64,000 nt of DNA. It comes from Mycobacterium sp. IS-3022 (GTDB lineage: Bacteria; Actinomycetota; Actinomycetes; Mycobacteriales; Mycobacteriaceae). Positions 53,166 to 62,740 of this stretch are shown piece by piece. The position numbers and the translations under genes are program-made. Each line of letters opens with the position of its first letter. Position 1 is the stretch's first letter. The notes beneath the pieces were generated by a model. It did no database searches. It had not been told where the DNA came from and worked only from the letters and a program-made list of their open reading frames with translations. The stretch lies in contig NZ_LQIN01000007.1 of NCBI RefSeq assembly GCF_001500065.1, positions 59,934 to 123,933 on the forward strand, read 5' to 3'.

Positions 53166-56100
53166 GTGGCCGCTGCCGCGGCGTTGGTCCTGACGTTCGC
53201 CCAGTCACCCGGCCAGATTTCGCCCGACACCAAGCTCGACCTGACCGCGAATCCCCTACGGTTTCTCACGCGCGCGTTCAACCTCTGGAACAGCGAACTG
53301 CCGTTCGGGCAGGCCCAGAACCAGGCGTACGGCTATCTGTTCCCGCATGGCGCGTTCTTTCTGATCGGTGACGTCGCCGGGCTGCCCGGATGGGTGACCC
53401 AGCGGCTGTGGTGGGCGCTGCTGCTGGTCGTCGGGTTCTGGGGCGTACTGCGGGTGGCCGAAGCGTTGAACATCGGCAGTCCGACGTCACGGGCGATCGC
53501 TGCGGTCGCCTATGCGCTGTCACCGCGGGTGCTGACCACGCTCGGCGCGATCTCCTCGGAGACGCTCCCGATGATGCTCGCGCCGTGGGTGCTGCTGCCG
53601 ATGATCCTCGCCCTGCAGGGCGATGCAAGGATCCGGGTGCTGGCCGCGAGGTCGGCGGTGGCGATCGCCTTGATGGGCGCGGTCAACGCGGTGGCCACCC
53701 TTACCGGCTGCTTGTGCGCGGCCATCTGGTTGGCATGTCACCGCCCCACCAGACTGTGGTGGCGATTCACCGCCTGGTGGGCGGCGGGTATCGCGCTGGC
53801 GGTGCTCTGGTGGGTGACCGCGCTGGTACTGCTGGGCCGGATCAGTCCGCCGTTCCTCGACTTCATCGAATCCTCCGGCGTCACCACGCGCTGGATGTCG
53901 CTGACGGAGATGCTGCGCGGCACCGACGCCTGGACGCCGTTCGTCGCACCGAACGCGACCGCCGGCGCGTCGCTGGTGACCGGTTCGGTCGCCGTGCTCG
54001 CCACCACCCTGGTCGCCGCCGCCGGCCTGGCCGGACTCGCCATGCGCACGATGCCGGCCCGCGGTCGGCTGATCACCATCCTGCTGACCGGTGTCACGCT
54101 GCTGGCGCTCGGCTACTCGGGTGGACTGGGATCGCCGGTGGCGCTCGAGGTTCAGGCGTTCCTCGACGCGTCGGGAACACCGCTGCGCAATCTGCACAAG
54201 CTCGAACCGCTGCTGCGCCTGCCGCTGGCCCTCGGATTGGCGCACCTGCTCGGCCGGATCCCGCTGCCGGGCAGCGCGCCGCGCTCTGAGTGGACGAGCG
54301 TGCTGGCTCACCCCGAACGCGACAGGCGGGTCGCCGTCGGGATCGTGGTGCTGGTCGCGCTGGCCGCCGGAACCTCGCTCGCGTGGACCGGACGCCTTAC
54401 TCCGCCAGGCGCTTTCGACGCCATCCCGCAGTACTGGCATGACACCGCCGACTGGCTCGACGAACACAACACCGAGGGCCGCGTCCTCGTTGCGCCAGGC
54501 GCGCCGTTCGCCACCCAGGTTTGGGGCAACAGCCACGACGAACCGCTGCAGGTGCTCGGCGACAGTCCGTGGGGCGTGCGCGACTCCATCCCGCTGACCC
54601 CGCCGCAGACCATCCGCGCGCTGGACTCCGTGCAGCGCCTGTTCGCGGCGGGACGGCCGTCCGCTGGGCTCGCTGATACCCTTGCCCGCCAAGGTATTTC
54701 GTATGTCGTCGTGCGCAACGATCTCGATCCGGAGGCCTCGCGGTCGGCGCGGCCGCTGCTGGTGCACCGGGCCGTCGACGGCTCGCCCGGCCTGGAGAAG
54801 GTCGCCGAGTTCGGCGATCCGGTGGGGGGCGGCACCCTGGCCGGATTCGTCACCGACAGTGGACTGCGCCCCCGTTACCCCGCCGTCGAGATCTACCGGG
54901 TTCATGCCGAAACGCCGGTGACGCCTTACCTTGTCGACACCGAGAGCATGGCGCGCGTCGACGGTGCGCCCGAAGCTCTGCTCCGACTCGACGAGCGCCG
55001 ACGACTCCTCGGTCAGCCGCCGCTGGGCCCCATGCTGTTGACGGCCGACGCCGAACGCGCGGACCTGCCCGCCCCGCTCGTCACCGTCACCGACACTCCG
55101 GTCGCACGCGAGACCGACTACGGCCGCGTCGACCACCACTCCTCGGCGATCCGCACCCCCGACGATGCCCGGCATACCCACAACCGGGTCATCGACTATC
55201 CCTCCCCCGGCACCGATCTCGTCTACGGGCAGTGGAACGGCGGCCGGGTCTCGGTGTCGAGTTCGGCGTCCGATTCGACCGCGCTGCCCAACGTCACGCC
55301 CGCCGCGGGCCCGGCCGCGGCGATCGACGCCGACCCGTCGACGAGTTGGGTGTCCAACGCGCTGCAGTCGGCGATCGGACAGTGGCTGCAGGTCGACCTC
55401 GACCACCCGGTGACCAACGCGACGATCACCGTCACGCCCAGCGCCACCGCGGTCGGCGCGCAGATCCGCCGCATCGAGATCTCGACCGTCAACGGCACCA
55501 GCACCCTGCGTTTCGACGAGTCCGGTAAACCGTTGACCACGGCGCTGCCTTACGGGGAGTCACCGTGGGTGCGGATCACCGCGGTCGCCACCGACGACGG
55601 ATCGCCAGGTGTGCAATTCGGCCTCACCGACATCGCCGTCACCCAGTACGACGCGAACGGCTTCGCCCATCCCGTCAGCCTGCGCCACACCGTCGCGGTT
55701 CCGGGGCCGCCACCGGGTTCGACTGTGGCGCAGTGGGATCTGGGTTCGGAGTTGCTCGGCCGATCGGGCTGCGCGCATAGCCCCACGGGTACCAGGTGCG
55801 CCGCCGCGATGGCGCTGTCCCCCGAGGAGCCGGTGAACCTCAGCCGGACGCTGACCGTGCCGACACCGATCGCGGTGACCCCGACGGTGTGGGTGCGGGC
55901 CCGCCAGGGGCCCAAGCTGGCGGACCTGGTCGCCGCGCCGGGCGCCGCCCGCGCGCTGGGCGACGCCGATCCGATCGACATCCTGGGCTCGGCCTACGCC
56001 GCGGCCGACGGCGATCCCGGCACCGCGTGGACCGCGCCACAACGCGTCGTGCAGCACCAGACGCCACCGACGTTGACGCTCAAGCTGCCGCGGCGTAGCG

Positions 56101-57311
56101 AGGTCGCCGGGCTGCGGGTGACGCCGAGTTCGGTTGAGTTGCCGGCACACCCAACTCTGCTGGCCGTCGATCTCGGTGACGGTCCGCAGATCCGCCGCGT
56201 GGCCGGAGACGCGGGTGCGCAGACCCTGAAGCTCAAGCCGCGGGTCACCGACACCGTCACGGTGTCCATCCTCGAATGGGACGACGTCATCGACCGCACG
56301 GCGCTCGGCTTCGACCAACTCAAGCCGCCGGGGCTGGCCGAGGTGACGGCGCTGGACACCCAGGGTGCACCCATCGCAGCCGCCGACGCGGCGCGCAACC
56401 GGGACCGCACGATCGAATTGCCTTGCGGACGTGGACCGGTCATCGGGATCGCCGGCCAGTTCATTCAGACCTCGCTCACCACGACCGTCGGCAGCCTGCT
56501 CGACGGTGCGCCCGTCGCCGCGCAACCGTGCCGGAGCGAACCGATCCTGCTGCCGGCGGGGCAGCAGGAGCTGGTGGTCAGCCCAGGTACCGCGTTCATA
56601 GTCGACGGCGCGCAGTTGTCCGGACCCCTGGCCCGCGAAATACGCCCGGCGCCAACCACACCCGCGCAGACCGGCGCATGGGGCGCAGACCGCCGCGAGG
56701 TGAGCGTCGCGGCGTCTCCGGCGTCGCGGGTGCTCGTCGTGCCCGAAAGCATCAACCCCGGGTGGGTGGCACACGACAGCGACGGGACGGCATTGGCGCC
56801 GATCACGGTGAACGGCTGGCAGCAGGGTTGGGTGCTGCCGCCGGGAACGTCGGGTCCGGTCACGCTGTCCTTCCCGTCCAACGGGCCCTACCGCGTCGGC
56901 CTGATCGGCGGCTTGGCGCTGCTGCCGGTACTCGCCCTGCTGGCGTTCCTTCCGGCGCGCAGACGCCAACCGCCCCTTGACCCCGTGCCGGTGTGGCGGC
57001 CGCACGCGATCGCGGTGGCTGCCGCCACGCTCGCTGTCGGCGCAGCGATCTCCGGGCTGGCCGGTGTCGTGGTGGTCGGCGTCGCGCTGGGCGTTCGCCG
57101 CCTCCTTCGCGACCGCGAAAAGCTCTGCGAGGCAACTACTGTCGGCCTATCGGCCGGTGGACTGATTCTGGCCGGCGCGGTGCTGAGCCAGAACCCGTGG
57201 CGATCGGTCGACGGCTACGTCGGCCATTCGTGGGGCGTGCAGCTGCTGGCGTTGGTGTCGGTCGCCGCCGTCGCCGCCTCGACCGTGAGCACACGCAGGC
57301 GGGTCAGTTGA
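53166..57311 (+). CDS. aftD: Arabinofuranosyltransferase AftD
   Basis: A protein of about 1381 residues, the expected size for AftD (Rv0236c). The N-terminal GT-C glycosyltransferase region has about 11 membrane helices and contains SPDTKLDLTANPLRFLTRA near the start, the conserved acidic loop. The large extracytoplasmic part holds discoidin-like carbohydrate-binding modules (around residues 690-800 and 930-1040). Helices return at the C-terminus (residues ~1255-1375). AftD adds alpha-arabinofuranosyl units from decaprenyl-phosphoarabinose to arabinogalactan and lipoarabinomannan. GTG 53166 is the only canonical start, yet the frame upstream encodes LSRRWLWV, which looks like its true N-terminus. 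It overlaps the convergent MFS gene by eight bases. Confidence 0.93.
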   Translation: MAAAAALVLTFAQSPGQISPDTKLDLTANPLRFLTRAFNLWNSELPFGQAQNQAYGYLFPHGAFFLIGDVAGLPGWVTQRLWWALLLVVGFWGVLRVAEALNIGSPTSRAIAAVAYALSPRVLTTLGAISSETLPMMLAPWVLLPMILALQGDARIRVLAARSAVAIALMGAVNAVATLTGCLCAAIWLACHRPTRLWWRFTAWWAAGIALAVLWWVTALVLLGRISPPFLDFIESSGVTTRWMSLTEMLRGTDAWTPFVAPNATAGASLVTGSVAVLATTLVAAAGLAGLAMRTMPARGRLITILLTGVTLLALGYSGGLGSPVALEVQAFLDASGTPLRNLHKLEPLLRLPLALGLAHLLGRIPLPGSAPRSEWTSVLAHPERDRRVAVGIVVLVALAAGTSLAWTGRLTPPGAFDAIPQYWHDTADWLDEHNTEGRVLVAPGAPFATQVWGNSHDEPLQVLGDSPWGVRDSIPLTPPQTIRALDSVQRLFAAGRPSAGLADTLARQGISYVVVRNDLDPEASRSARPLLVHRAVDGSPGLEKVAEFGDPVGGGTLAGFVTDSGLRPRYPAVEIYRVHAETPVTPYLVDTESMARVDGAPEALLRLDERRRLLGQPPLGPMLLTADAERADLPAPLVTVTDTPVARETDYGRVDHHSSAIRTPDDARHTHNRVIDYPSPGTDLVYGQWNGGRVSVSSSASDSTALPNVTPAAGPAAAIDADPSTSWVSNALQSAIGQWLQVDLDHPVTNATITVTPSATAVGAQIRRIEISTVNGTSTLRFDESGKPLTTALPYGESPWVRITAVATDDGSPGVQFGLTDIAVTQYDANGFAHPVSLRHTVAVPGPPPGSTVAQWDLGSELLGRSGCAHSPTGTRCAAAMALSPEEPVNLSRTLTVPTPIAVTPTVWVRARQGPKLADLVAAPGAARALGDADPIDILGSAYAAADGDPGTAWTAPQRVVQHQTPPTLTLKLPRRSEVAGLRVTPSSVELPAHPTLLAVDLGDGPQIRRVAGDAGAQTLKLKPRVTDTVTVSILEWDDVIDRTALGFDQLKPPGLAEVTALDTQGAPIAAADAARNRDRTIELPCGRGPVIGIAGQFIQTSLTTTVGSLLDGAPVAAQPCRSEPILLPAGQQELVVSPGTAFIVDGAQLSGPLAREIRPAPTTPAQTGAWGADRREVSVAASPASRVLVVPESINPGWVAHDSDGTALAPITVNGWQQGWVLPPGTSGPVTLSFPSNGPYRVGLIGGLALLPVLALLAFLPARRRQPPLDPVPVWRPHAIAVAAATLAVGAAISGLAGVVVVGVALGVRRLLRDREKLCEATTVGLSAGGLILAGAVLSQNPWRSVDGYVGHSWGVQLLALVSVAAVAASTVSTRRRVS

Positions 57312-58899
57312 CGGCGATCAGATGCTCGAGCGTGGGCTGGCCGATGACGAACTTGTCGACCGCCTGCTCGATGAGCAGGTCCTGCCGGGTCTGACGGGTC
57401 ATGTGCTGGTGCAGATGCTCGTCCCACGACCGCACGACGAACGCCTCGACGAACGTGTTGGGCGACTCACCGCTGCGGAACAGCCGCCACTGCACGGCAC
57501 CGGTGCGCTGCCGCGAGCGCTTCACCCTGGCCATCGCCGCGACGAACGCCGCCTCGTCCTCCGCCGCGACGCGATAGGTCTTCAGCACCACTACCGGTCC
57601 GTCTGGCGGCGCGGGTTCGAACACCAGCGCCGGCTCCGGCCAGTGCGCTGACGGTTCCACGTCCAGATTGCCGGTGCCCCGGTGCAGCGGCCACCACAGC
57701 AGCGACACCGCGCAGGCGGCCAGCAGCCCCGCGCTGATCAGAAGCGCCGTCACGCTGCTGGTGGCGCCGGCCACCAGGCCCCACATCAGCGAGCCGATCG
57801 CCTGCCCGCCCATGAACACCAACTGGTAGACCGACAGCCCGCGCGCCCGTACCCAGGCCGGAAGGCTCAGCTGCATCGACGCATTCAGCGTCGACAAGGT
57901 GAGCAGCCAGCACAGCCCGCCGAGCAGCATCGCGACGACCACCACCGCCAACACCGGAACCAGGGCCAACACCACAGTGGCGATCGCGAAACCGACGGCG
58001 CCGCCGGTGAGAAGGGCATTGCGCCCGAACGCCGTCTGCAGCCGCGACAACAGCGTCGCGCCGCACACCGCTCCGACCCCCAGCGCACCCAACAGCACGC
58101 CGTATCCCGCCGACGAGAGGTTCAGTTGCCGACTGGCGATGACGGCGAGCAATCCCCACAGTGCGCTGGCCGGCGCGATGAACAACAGCGCGCGCAACAG
58201 AATGCGCCGCACCACCGGTGAACTCCGGATGAAGCGCCCACCCGCGCTCAGCGCCGACAACGGCCTCTCGGTCGGCAGCAACCGTTGCGCGGCCGGACGA
58301 CGCCAAACCACCAGCGCCGCGACGATGCCGACGAACGAGACCGCGTTCAACGCGAAAACCAGCGTGGGTCCCGACAGCGACACCAGCGCGCCCGCGATCG
58401 CAGGCCCGATCGCCCGGGCGCCGTTCATGGCCAAGCTGGTCAACGCCGCAGCAGCCGGGATCTGTTCGCGGGGAACGAGTTCGGGCTGGATCGCCTGCCA
58501 CGCCGGCGCGGTCAGCGCCTGGCCACAGCCGATCAGGAACAGCAGGATCAGCAGCACCGCCGGGGTGGCCAGACCGACGCCGGTCAACGCCGCCAGCAGC
58601 GAGACGCCGGCCGCCATCGCCGCCTGGGTGGCGATCAGCAGCCGCCGCCGGTCGACGAGGTCGGCCAGCACACCGGAGGGCAGGGCCAGCAGCATCACCG
58701 GCAACGCCGTCGCCGTCTGCACTAGCGGCACCAGCACCGCCGCGCCGGGATCGGCGACCAGCATCCACTGCGCGCCGACCGTCTGCATCCAGGTGCCGAG
58801 GTTCGAGACGAACTGCGCGATCCACAGCGCACGGTAGATCGGCGAGGACAGCGGCGCCCACGCCGACGGCGCGGCGCGGACAGGGGACGATGCCGCCAT
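57304..58899 (-). CDS. MFS exporter fused to a C-terminal antibiotic-biosynthesis-monooxygenase-like domain
   Basis: A protein of 531 residues. Residues ~18-410 form a 12-helix MFS_3 (EntS-like) transporter: WIAQFVSNLGTWMQTVGAQW at the start, PSGVLADLVDRRRLL in loop 2-3. After a short linker, residues ~435-525 form a small alpha+beta domain (VVLKTYRVAAEDEAAFVAAM, then FVEAFVVRSWDEHLHQHM) like the ABM/dimeric-barrel fold. Fusions of this type are known in MFS proteins annotated as siderophore or drug exporters; the barrel may sense a ligand. The substrate is unknown. It starts at ATG 58899, divergent from the lactonase gene. It replaces the Rv0235c-Rv0231 block of M. tuberculosis. Confidence 0.85.
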   Translation of the reverse strand: MAASSPVRAAPSAWAPLSSPIYRALWIAQFVSNLGTWMQTVGAQWMLVADPGAAVLVPLVQTATALPVMLLALPSGVLADLVDRRRLLIATQAAMAAGVSLLAALTGVGLATPAVLLILLFLIGCGQALTAPAWQAIQPELVPREQIPAAAALTSLAMNGARAIGPAIAGALVSLSGPTLVFALNAVSFVGIVAALVVWRRPAAQRLLPTERPLSALSAGGRFIRSSPVVRRILLRALLFIAPASALWGLLAVIASRQLNLSSAGYGVLLGALGVGAVCGATLLSRLQTAFGRNALLTGGAVGFAIATVVLALVPVLAVVVVAMLLGGLCWLLTLSTLNASMQLSLPAWVRARGLSVYQLVFMGGQAIGSLMWGLVAGATSSVTALLISAGLLAACAVSLLWWPLHRGTGNLDVEPSAHWPEPALVFEPAPPDGPVVVLKTYRVAAEDEAAFVAAMARVKRSRQRTGAVQWRLFRSGESPNTFVEAFVVRSWDEHLHQHMTRQTRQDLLIEQAVDKFVIGQPTLEHLIAVN

Positions 58900-58960
58900 G
58901 CGGTTGTGGCCTTTCTGTATGAACAGTTCTCAAGTACCCGATTGACCGATCGCTATCTCG

Positions 58961-58966
58961 TAGCAT
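58961..58966 (+). promoter_or_regulatory. -10 element (TAGCAT) for the lactonase gene
   Basis: TAGCAT is seven bases before GTG 58974 in the 74-bp divergent gap; no ribosome site is present. Confidence 0.5.
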
Positions 58967-58973
58967 CGGCCGC

Positions 58974-59945
58974 GTGCCGCAACTGAACACCGCCGGCGGG
59001 GCGATCGACACCGGGGACCTGGGCGTCACGCTCATGCACGAACACGTCTTCATCCAGTCCCCCGACATCTCGGCCAACTATCCCGAAGTCTGGGGCGACG
59101 AGGGCAAACGCGAGGCCGACGCCGTCGTCCGCCTCAACGAGCTGAAGTCGCGCGGCGTCGACAGCATCGTCGACCTCACGGTGATCGGAATGGGCCGCTA
59201 CATCCCGCGCATCGAACGCATCGCCGCGCAGACCGACATCAACATCATCGTGGCGACCGGCGTGTACACCTACAACGACGTGCCGATGTTCTTCCACTTC
59301 AGCGGCCCGGACACCCCGCTCGGCGAACCGATGGTGGACATGTTCGTCCGCGACATCACCACCGGTATCGCCGACACTGGCATCAAGGCGGCGATCCTCA
59401 AGTGCGCTACCGACGAACCGGGTGTGACTCCGGGTGTCGAGCGGGTGCTGCGGGCGGTCGCGCAGGCCCACCGCGAGACCGGCGTACCGATCTCGACGCA
59501 CACCCACGCCGCGACGAAGCGGGGCCTGGATCAGCAGCGCGTCTTCACCGAGGAGGGCGTCGACCTCTCGCGGGTGGTGATCGGGCACTCGGGTGACACC
59601 ACCGATCTCGGCTATCTCGAAGAGCTCATCGCCAACGGTTCCTACATCGGCATGGACCGGTTCGGCGTGGATGTGTTCCTCGGCTTCGAAGACCGGGTCG
59701 ACACCGTCGCGAGGATGTGCGAGCGCGGTCACGCCGACAAGATGGTGTTGTCCCACGACGCATCGTGTTTCATCGACTGGTTACCGGAAGCGCTTGTGCC
59801 GGCGACCATGCCGAACTGGCACTATCTGCACATCCACAACGACGTCATCCCCGCGCTCAAGGATCGTGGTGTCACCGACGAGCAGCTGACCACGATGCTC
59901 GTCGACAACCCACGGCGGATCTTCGAGACACGGGGCGGCTACTGA
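58974..59945 (+). CDS. php: Phosphotriesterase-like lactonase (Php family)
   Basis: A metal-dependent TIM-barrel protein of 323 residues (Rv0230c homologue). The binuclear-centre residues are visible: H22 and H24 (MHEHVF), bridging K143 (ILKCATDE), H178 in STHTHA, H205 (GHSGDTTD) and D262 (SHDASC). Members of this phosphotriesterase-like lactonase group hydrolyse N-acyl homoserine and oxo-lactones, with weak organophosphatase activity. It starts at GTG 58974, apparently leaderless. The following acyl-CoA ligase gene begins one base after its stop (TGAGATG), so the two form an operon. Confidence 0.9.
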   Translation: MPQLNTAGGAIDTGDLGVTLMHEHVFIQSPDISANYPEVWGDEGKREADAVVRLNELKSRGVDSIVDLTVIGMGRYIPRIERIAAQTDINIIVATGVYTYNDVPMFFHFSGPDTPLGEPMVDMFVRDITTGIADTGIKAAILKCATDEPGVTPGVERVLRAVAQAHRETGVPISTHTHAATKRGLDQQRVFTEEGVDLSRVVIGHSGDTTDLGYLEELIANGSYIGMDRFGVDVFLGFEDRVDTVARMCERGHADKMVLSHDASCFIDWLPEALVPATMPNWHYLHIHNDVIPALKDRGVTDEQLTTMLVDNPRRIFETRGGY

Positions 59946-59946
59946 G

Positions 59947-61416
59947 ATGAGCGGACCGATCCCGCCGATCGGGACCCAGGTGTCACGGCTGGCGACGGCT
60001 GCCCCCGACGCACCGGCGGCGACGTGCGAGGGTGTCACGATCACGCGCGGTGAGCTCGACGAGTCGACCAACAGGCTGGCCCGCGCCTACGCCGAACTCG
60101 GTGTGCGACAAGGTGATTACGTAACGGTGGTGTTGGCGAACTCGATCGAGTTCGTGCAGGCGGTGCTCGCGACGTGGAAGCTCGGTGCCGTTCCGCAACC
60201 TCTCTCACCGCGGCTGCCCGACGCCGAGCTCGCCGGGTTGCTCGAGCTCAAACCGCGAGCACTGCTGGTGGGCCGCGACGACCCGACCGGCCGAACGCCA
60301 AGCGTGCCAACCGGTTACATGCCTGAGCCGGGGCTGTCGGATGCACCGCTGCCCGAGGCGGTGTCACCAGTGTTCAAGGTGATGGCCTCCGGCGGCAGCA
60401 CCGGCAAGCCGAAGCTGATCGAATCCGGTGGCGACGGCCGGTTTCCGCCGGCCGCCGGGTACCCGCTCGGCGCACAGGAGCGCGACGTCAACCTGCTGTC
60501 GGTGCCGCTGAGCCACAACACCGGGTTCACCACGTTCGCGATCGGCCTGGTGCAGGGCCATCATCTGGTGCTGATGCCGCGGTTCGAACCGCACGAGTTC
60601 CTGCGTCTGGTGACCGAGCATCGGGTGACATTCCTGACGACGGTTCCGACGATCATGCAGCGGTTGCTGCCGGTCTACCGGGCCAACCCCGGCGCCTACG
60701 ATCTGTCCTCGATCCGGCGGTTCTGGCATGTGGCCGCGGTCTGCCCGCCGGCCGTCAAGCAGGCGTGGATCGACATCCTGGGTCCGGACACAGTGTGGGA
60801 ACTGTACGGCGGCACCGAGTTACAGGCGTTGACGTTCATCTCCGGGGACCAGTGGCTGACGCACCCGGGTTCCGTCGGCGTCGTTGTCGCGGGGGAGATG
60901 AAGGTGCTCGACGACGACGGCAACGAGTGCCCGCCGGGGGTCGCAGGCGAGATCTACATGCGCCCGCCGCCGGGTAGCGCGCCGACCTACCGCTACGTCG
61001 GCGCGTCCGCGAAGTCCCGCGACGGCTGGGACTCGCTGGGCGATCTGGGCTATTTCGACGAGGACGGCTTCCTGTACCTCAACGACCGTCGCGTCGACAT
61101 GTTCACCGTCGGTGGCCGCAACGTGTACCCCGCGGAGATCGAGTCGGCGCTGGCCGAACACCCGGGTGTGCTGTCGTGTCTGGTCGTCGGTGTGCCGGAC
61201 TCGGATCTCGGTCAGGTGCCGCATGCGCTCGTGCAGGCCGACGGTGATCTCGACGAGGCGACCGTCATCGCGTTCCTCTCGGAGCGCCTCGAGCGCCACA
61301 AGGTGCCGCGCACAGTCGAGTTCACCGACGCGCCGTTGCGCGACGACGCGGGCAAGGCGCGGCGCTCCGCGGTGCGCGACGAGGTCATCTCGCGACGGGC
61401 TCAGGCACGCCGCTGA
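59947..61416 (+). CDS. ANL-superfamily acyl-CoA ligase (bile-acid/fatty acid CoA ligase-like)
   Basis: A protein of 489 residues, short for the family. P-loop-like MASGGSTGKPKLIESG (starting ~residue 148), WELYGGTELQALT for ATP, SLGDLGYFDEDGFLYLNDR and GGRNVYPAEIE are all present. The C-terminal catalytic Lys would be in DAGKARRS. The profile is nearest to bile-acid-CoA and medium-chain acyl-CoA ligases of actinobacteria. It is linked to the lactonase gene as a likely operon: the lactonase would open a lactone and the ligase activate the hydroxy acid, which is inference. Its end overlaps the convergent acyltransferase gene by 32 bases. Confidence 0.85.
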   Translation: MSGPIPPIGTQVSRLATAAPDAPAATCEGVTITRGELDESTNRLARAYAELGVRQGDYVTVVLANSIEFVQAVLATWKLGAVPQPLSPRLPDAELAGLLELKPRALLVGRDDPTGRTPSVPTGYMPEPGLSDAPLPEAVSPVFKVMASGGSTGKPKLIESGGDGRFPPAAGYPLGAQERDVNLLSVPLSHNTGFTTFAIGLVQGHHLVLMPRFEPHEFLRLVTEHRVTFLTTVPTIMQRLLPVYRANPGAYDLSSIRRFWHVAAVCPPAVKQAWIDILGPDTVWELYGGTELQALTFISGDQWLTHPGSVGVVVAGEMKVLDDDGNECPPGVAGEIYMRPPPGSAPTYRYVGASAKSRDGWDSLGDLGYFDEDGFLYLNDRRVDMFTVGGRNVYPAEIESALAEHPGVLSCLVVGVPDSDLGQVPHALVQADGDLDEATVIAFLSERLERHKVPRTVEFTDAPLRDDAGKARRSAVRDEVISRRAQARR

Positions 61417-62563
61417 CCGCCGAGTCCAGCGGCGGTATCGGGCGTTCGTGACGAAACTCCCATCGCCGCAACGCCGTCCGGCACGGCGACTCCACCAGCG
61501 CGTAGCTGACCGCGGCGATCGCAAAGCCGAACACCACCGTCAGCACCAGCACCACCGGCATGTGCCCGCTGAACGCGAACTCGCCGATCACCGGGAACAC
61601 CATCGCCAGCGCGGCGAGGTGCCAGATGAACAGTCCGTAGGACCACCGCCCCAACGTCACCATCGTCGTGTTGCCGAGTAGTCGGTGCGAGGTGTCGGGG
61701 CGGTCGAGCACCAGCGGGGCCACCAGCGCGGCGGCGACCACCGCGCCCATCGCGATCTTGACGATGAACTGGCTGACCGTGCCCGGGGTGAGTCCTTCGG
61801 GTCCCGCGATCGGGGACGCCGCGACCAGGAACGCGGCCACCGCGATGACCGCCATCAGTACGCGCCGCCGGGCCAACCGGTGCGGCCATCCGACCGGTGT
61901 CACCGTCAACTCGGCGAGCAGCATGCCCGCGGCGAACCAGGAGAAGAAGGCGGGCGGCCAGTTGAGGTGGTTGACGCCGGCGGAGGTGGCGATCGGCAGC
62001 ACCGCCCACCCCAGGCTGGCGACTGCCGCGACCGCGATGACGGGTATTCGGGCGCACACCGGGACCCGTCGCACCAGCAGCGCGAGCAGCGGTAGCGCGA
62101 GGTAGAACGCCACCTCGACCGACAGGCTCCACATCTGCGTCAGCCCCGCGGTCAAGGTGAGCGGCACGTAGATCTGGGTCAGGGTGAGGTTGGCCAGCCA
62201 TACGGTCAGGTCGGCTTTCGCATCGGGCAGCAGCGACAGGATCACCACCACCGCGACCAGGTAACCGGGCATGATGCGGACGATCCGCGAGCGCAGATAG
62301 TGGCCGGTCGACGGGGTCGGCCGCAACCCCCGCGCGGCCGCCGCATGCCCGCGCCACAGCAGGAAGCCCGAAAGCGCGAAGAACACTGCGACCGCTAGGT
62401 CGAAGCGGCCGAACAGCCGGCCGGTGATGCCGCCGGTGTGGCCGGTCTGGAACGCCACGTGGGTGACGACGACCCCGACCGCCGCGCAGGCCCGCATGCC
62501 TTCGACGGCAGGCAGGAATCCGCGGGTGCCGCCGACTTCCGCCACGTTTCCGATGCTGCCCAC
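61385..62563 (-). CDS. tmaT: Acyltransferase-3 family membrane protein, TmaT-like (Rv0228 homologue)
   Basis: A protein of 392 residues with about ten membrane helices. The acyltransferase-3 signature is at the N-terminus (PAVEGMRACAAVGVVVTHVAF with the catalytic His) and LFGRFDLAVAVFFALSGFLLWR follows. The location beside a DUF3068 gene matches Rv0228 and the corynebacterial TmaT, which acetylates trehalose monomycolate and aids its MmpL-dependent transport. Assignment rests on position and family, since these acyltransferases look alike. It starts at GTG 62563; the divergent DUF3068 gene begins 178 bp away. Confidence 0.78.
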   Translation of the reverse strand: MGSIGNVAEVGGTRGFLPAVEGMRACAAVGVVVTHVAFQTGHTGGITGRLFGRFDLAVAVFFALSGFLLWRGHAAAARGLRPTPSTGHYLRSRIVRIMPGYLVAVVVILSLLPDAKADLTVWLANLTLTQIYVPLTLTAGLTQMWSLSVEVAFYLALPLLALLVRRVPVCARIPVIAVAAVASLGWAVLPIATSAGVNHLNWPPAFFSWFAAGMLLAELTVTPVGWPHRLARRRVLMAVIAVAAFLVAASPIAGPEGLTPGTVSQFIVKIAMGAVVAAALVAPLVLDRPDTSHRLLGNTTMVTLGRWSYGLFIWHLAALAMVFPVIGEFAFSGHMPVVLVLTVVFGFAIAAVSYALVESPCRTALRRWEFRHERPIPPLDSAVSGVPEPVAR

Positions 62564-62664
62564 GGCAATCAGTGTGCCGGGAAGATCAAAACATGCTGAA
62601 TACGGGTAGTCCGGGGCCGCGGGTGGATGCGCTCGGACTAAACGACGACCTTAAATTGTGCTGT

Positions 62665-62670
62665 TAGGGT
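62665..62670 (+). promoter_or_regulatory. -10 element (TAGGGT) for the DUF3068 gene
   Basis: TAGGGT lies 71 bases before the preferred TTG 62741, leaving a leader of about 63 bases. It is in the divergent gap with tmaT; no operator was recognised. Confidence 0.35.
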
Positions 62671-62728
62671 CAAACGGGTTTTTGCGGCGTACCACGGGAT
62701 GAAGCCGCGGACGCGAGGAGCGGGATAT

Positions 62729-62734
62729 GGGAGG
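62729..62734 (+). promoter_or_regulatory. Ribosome-binding site GGGAGG favouring TTG 62741
   Basis: GGGAGG is six bases before TTG 62741. The alternative ATG 62699 has no ribosome site and would add 14 basic residues ahead of the first membrane helix. Confidence 0.55.
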
Positions 62735-62740
62735 CACGGT

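Noticed and set aside
53520..55406. Long antisense frame across aftD
   Set aside because: Arg/Gly/Gln-rich shadow of the AftD coding strand; no start signals.
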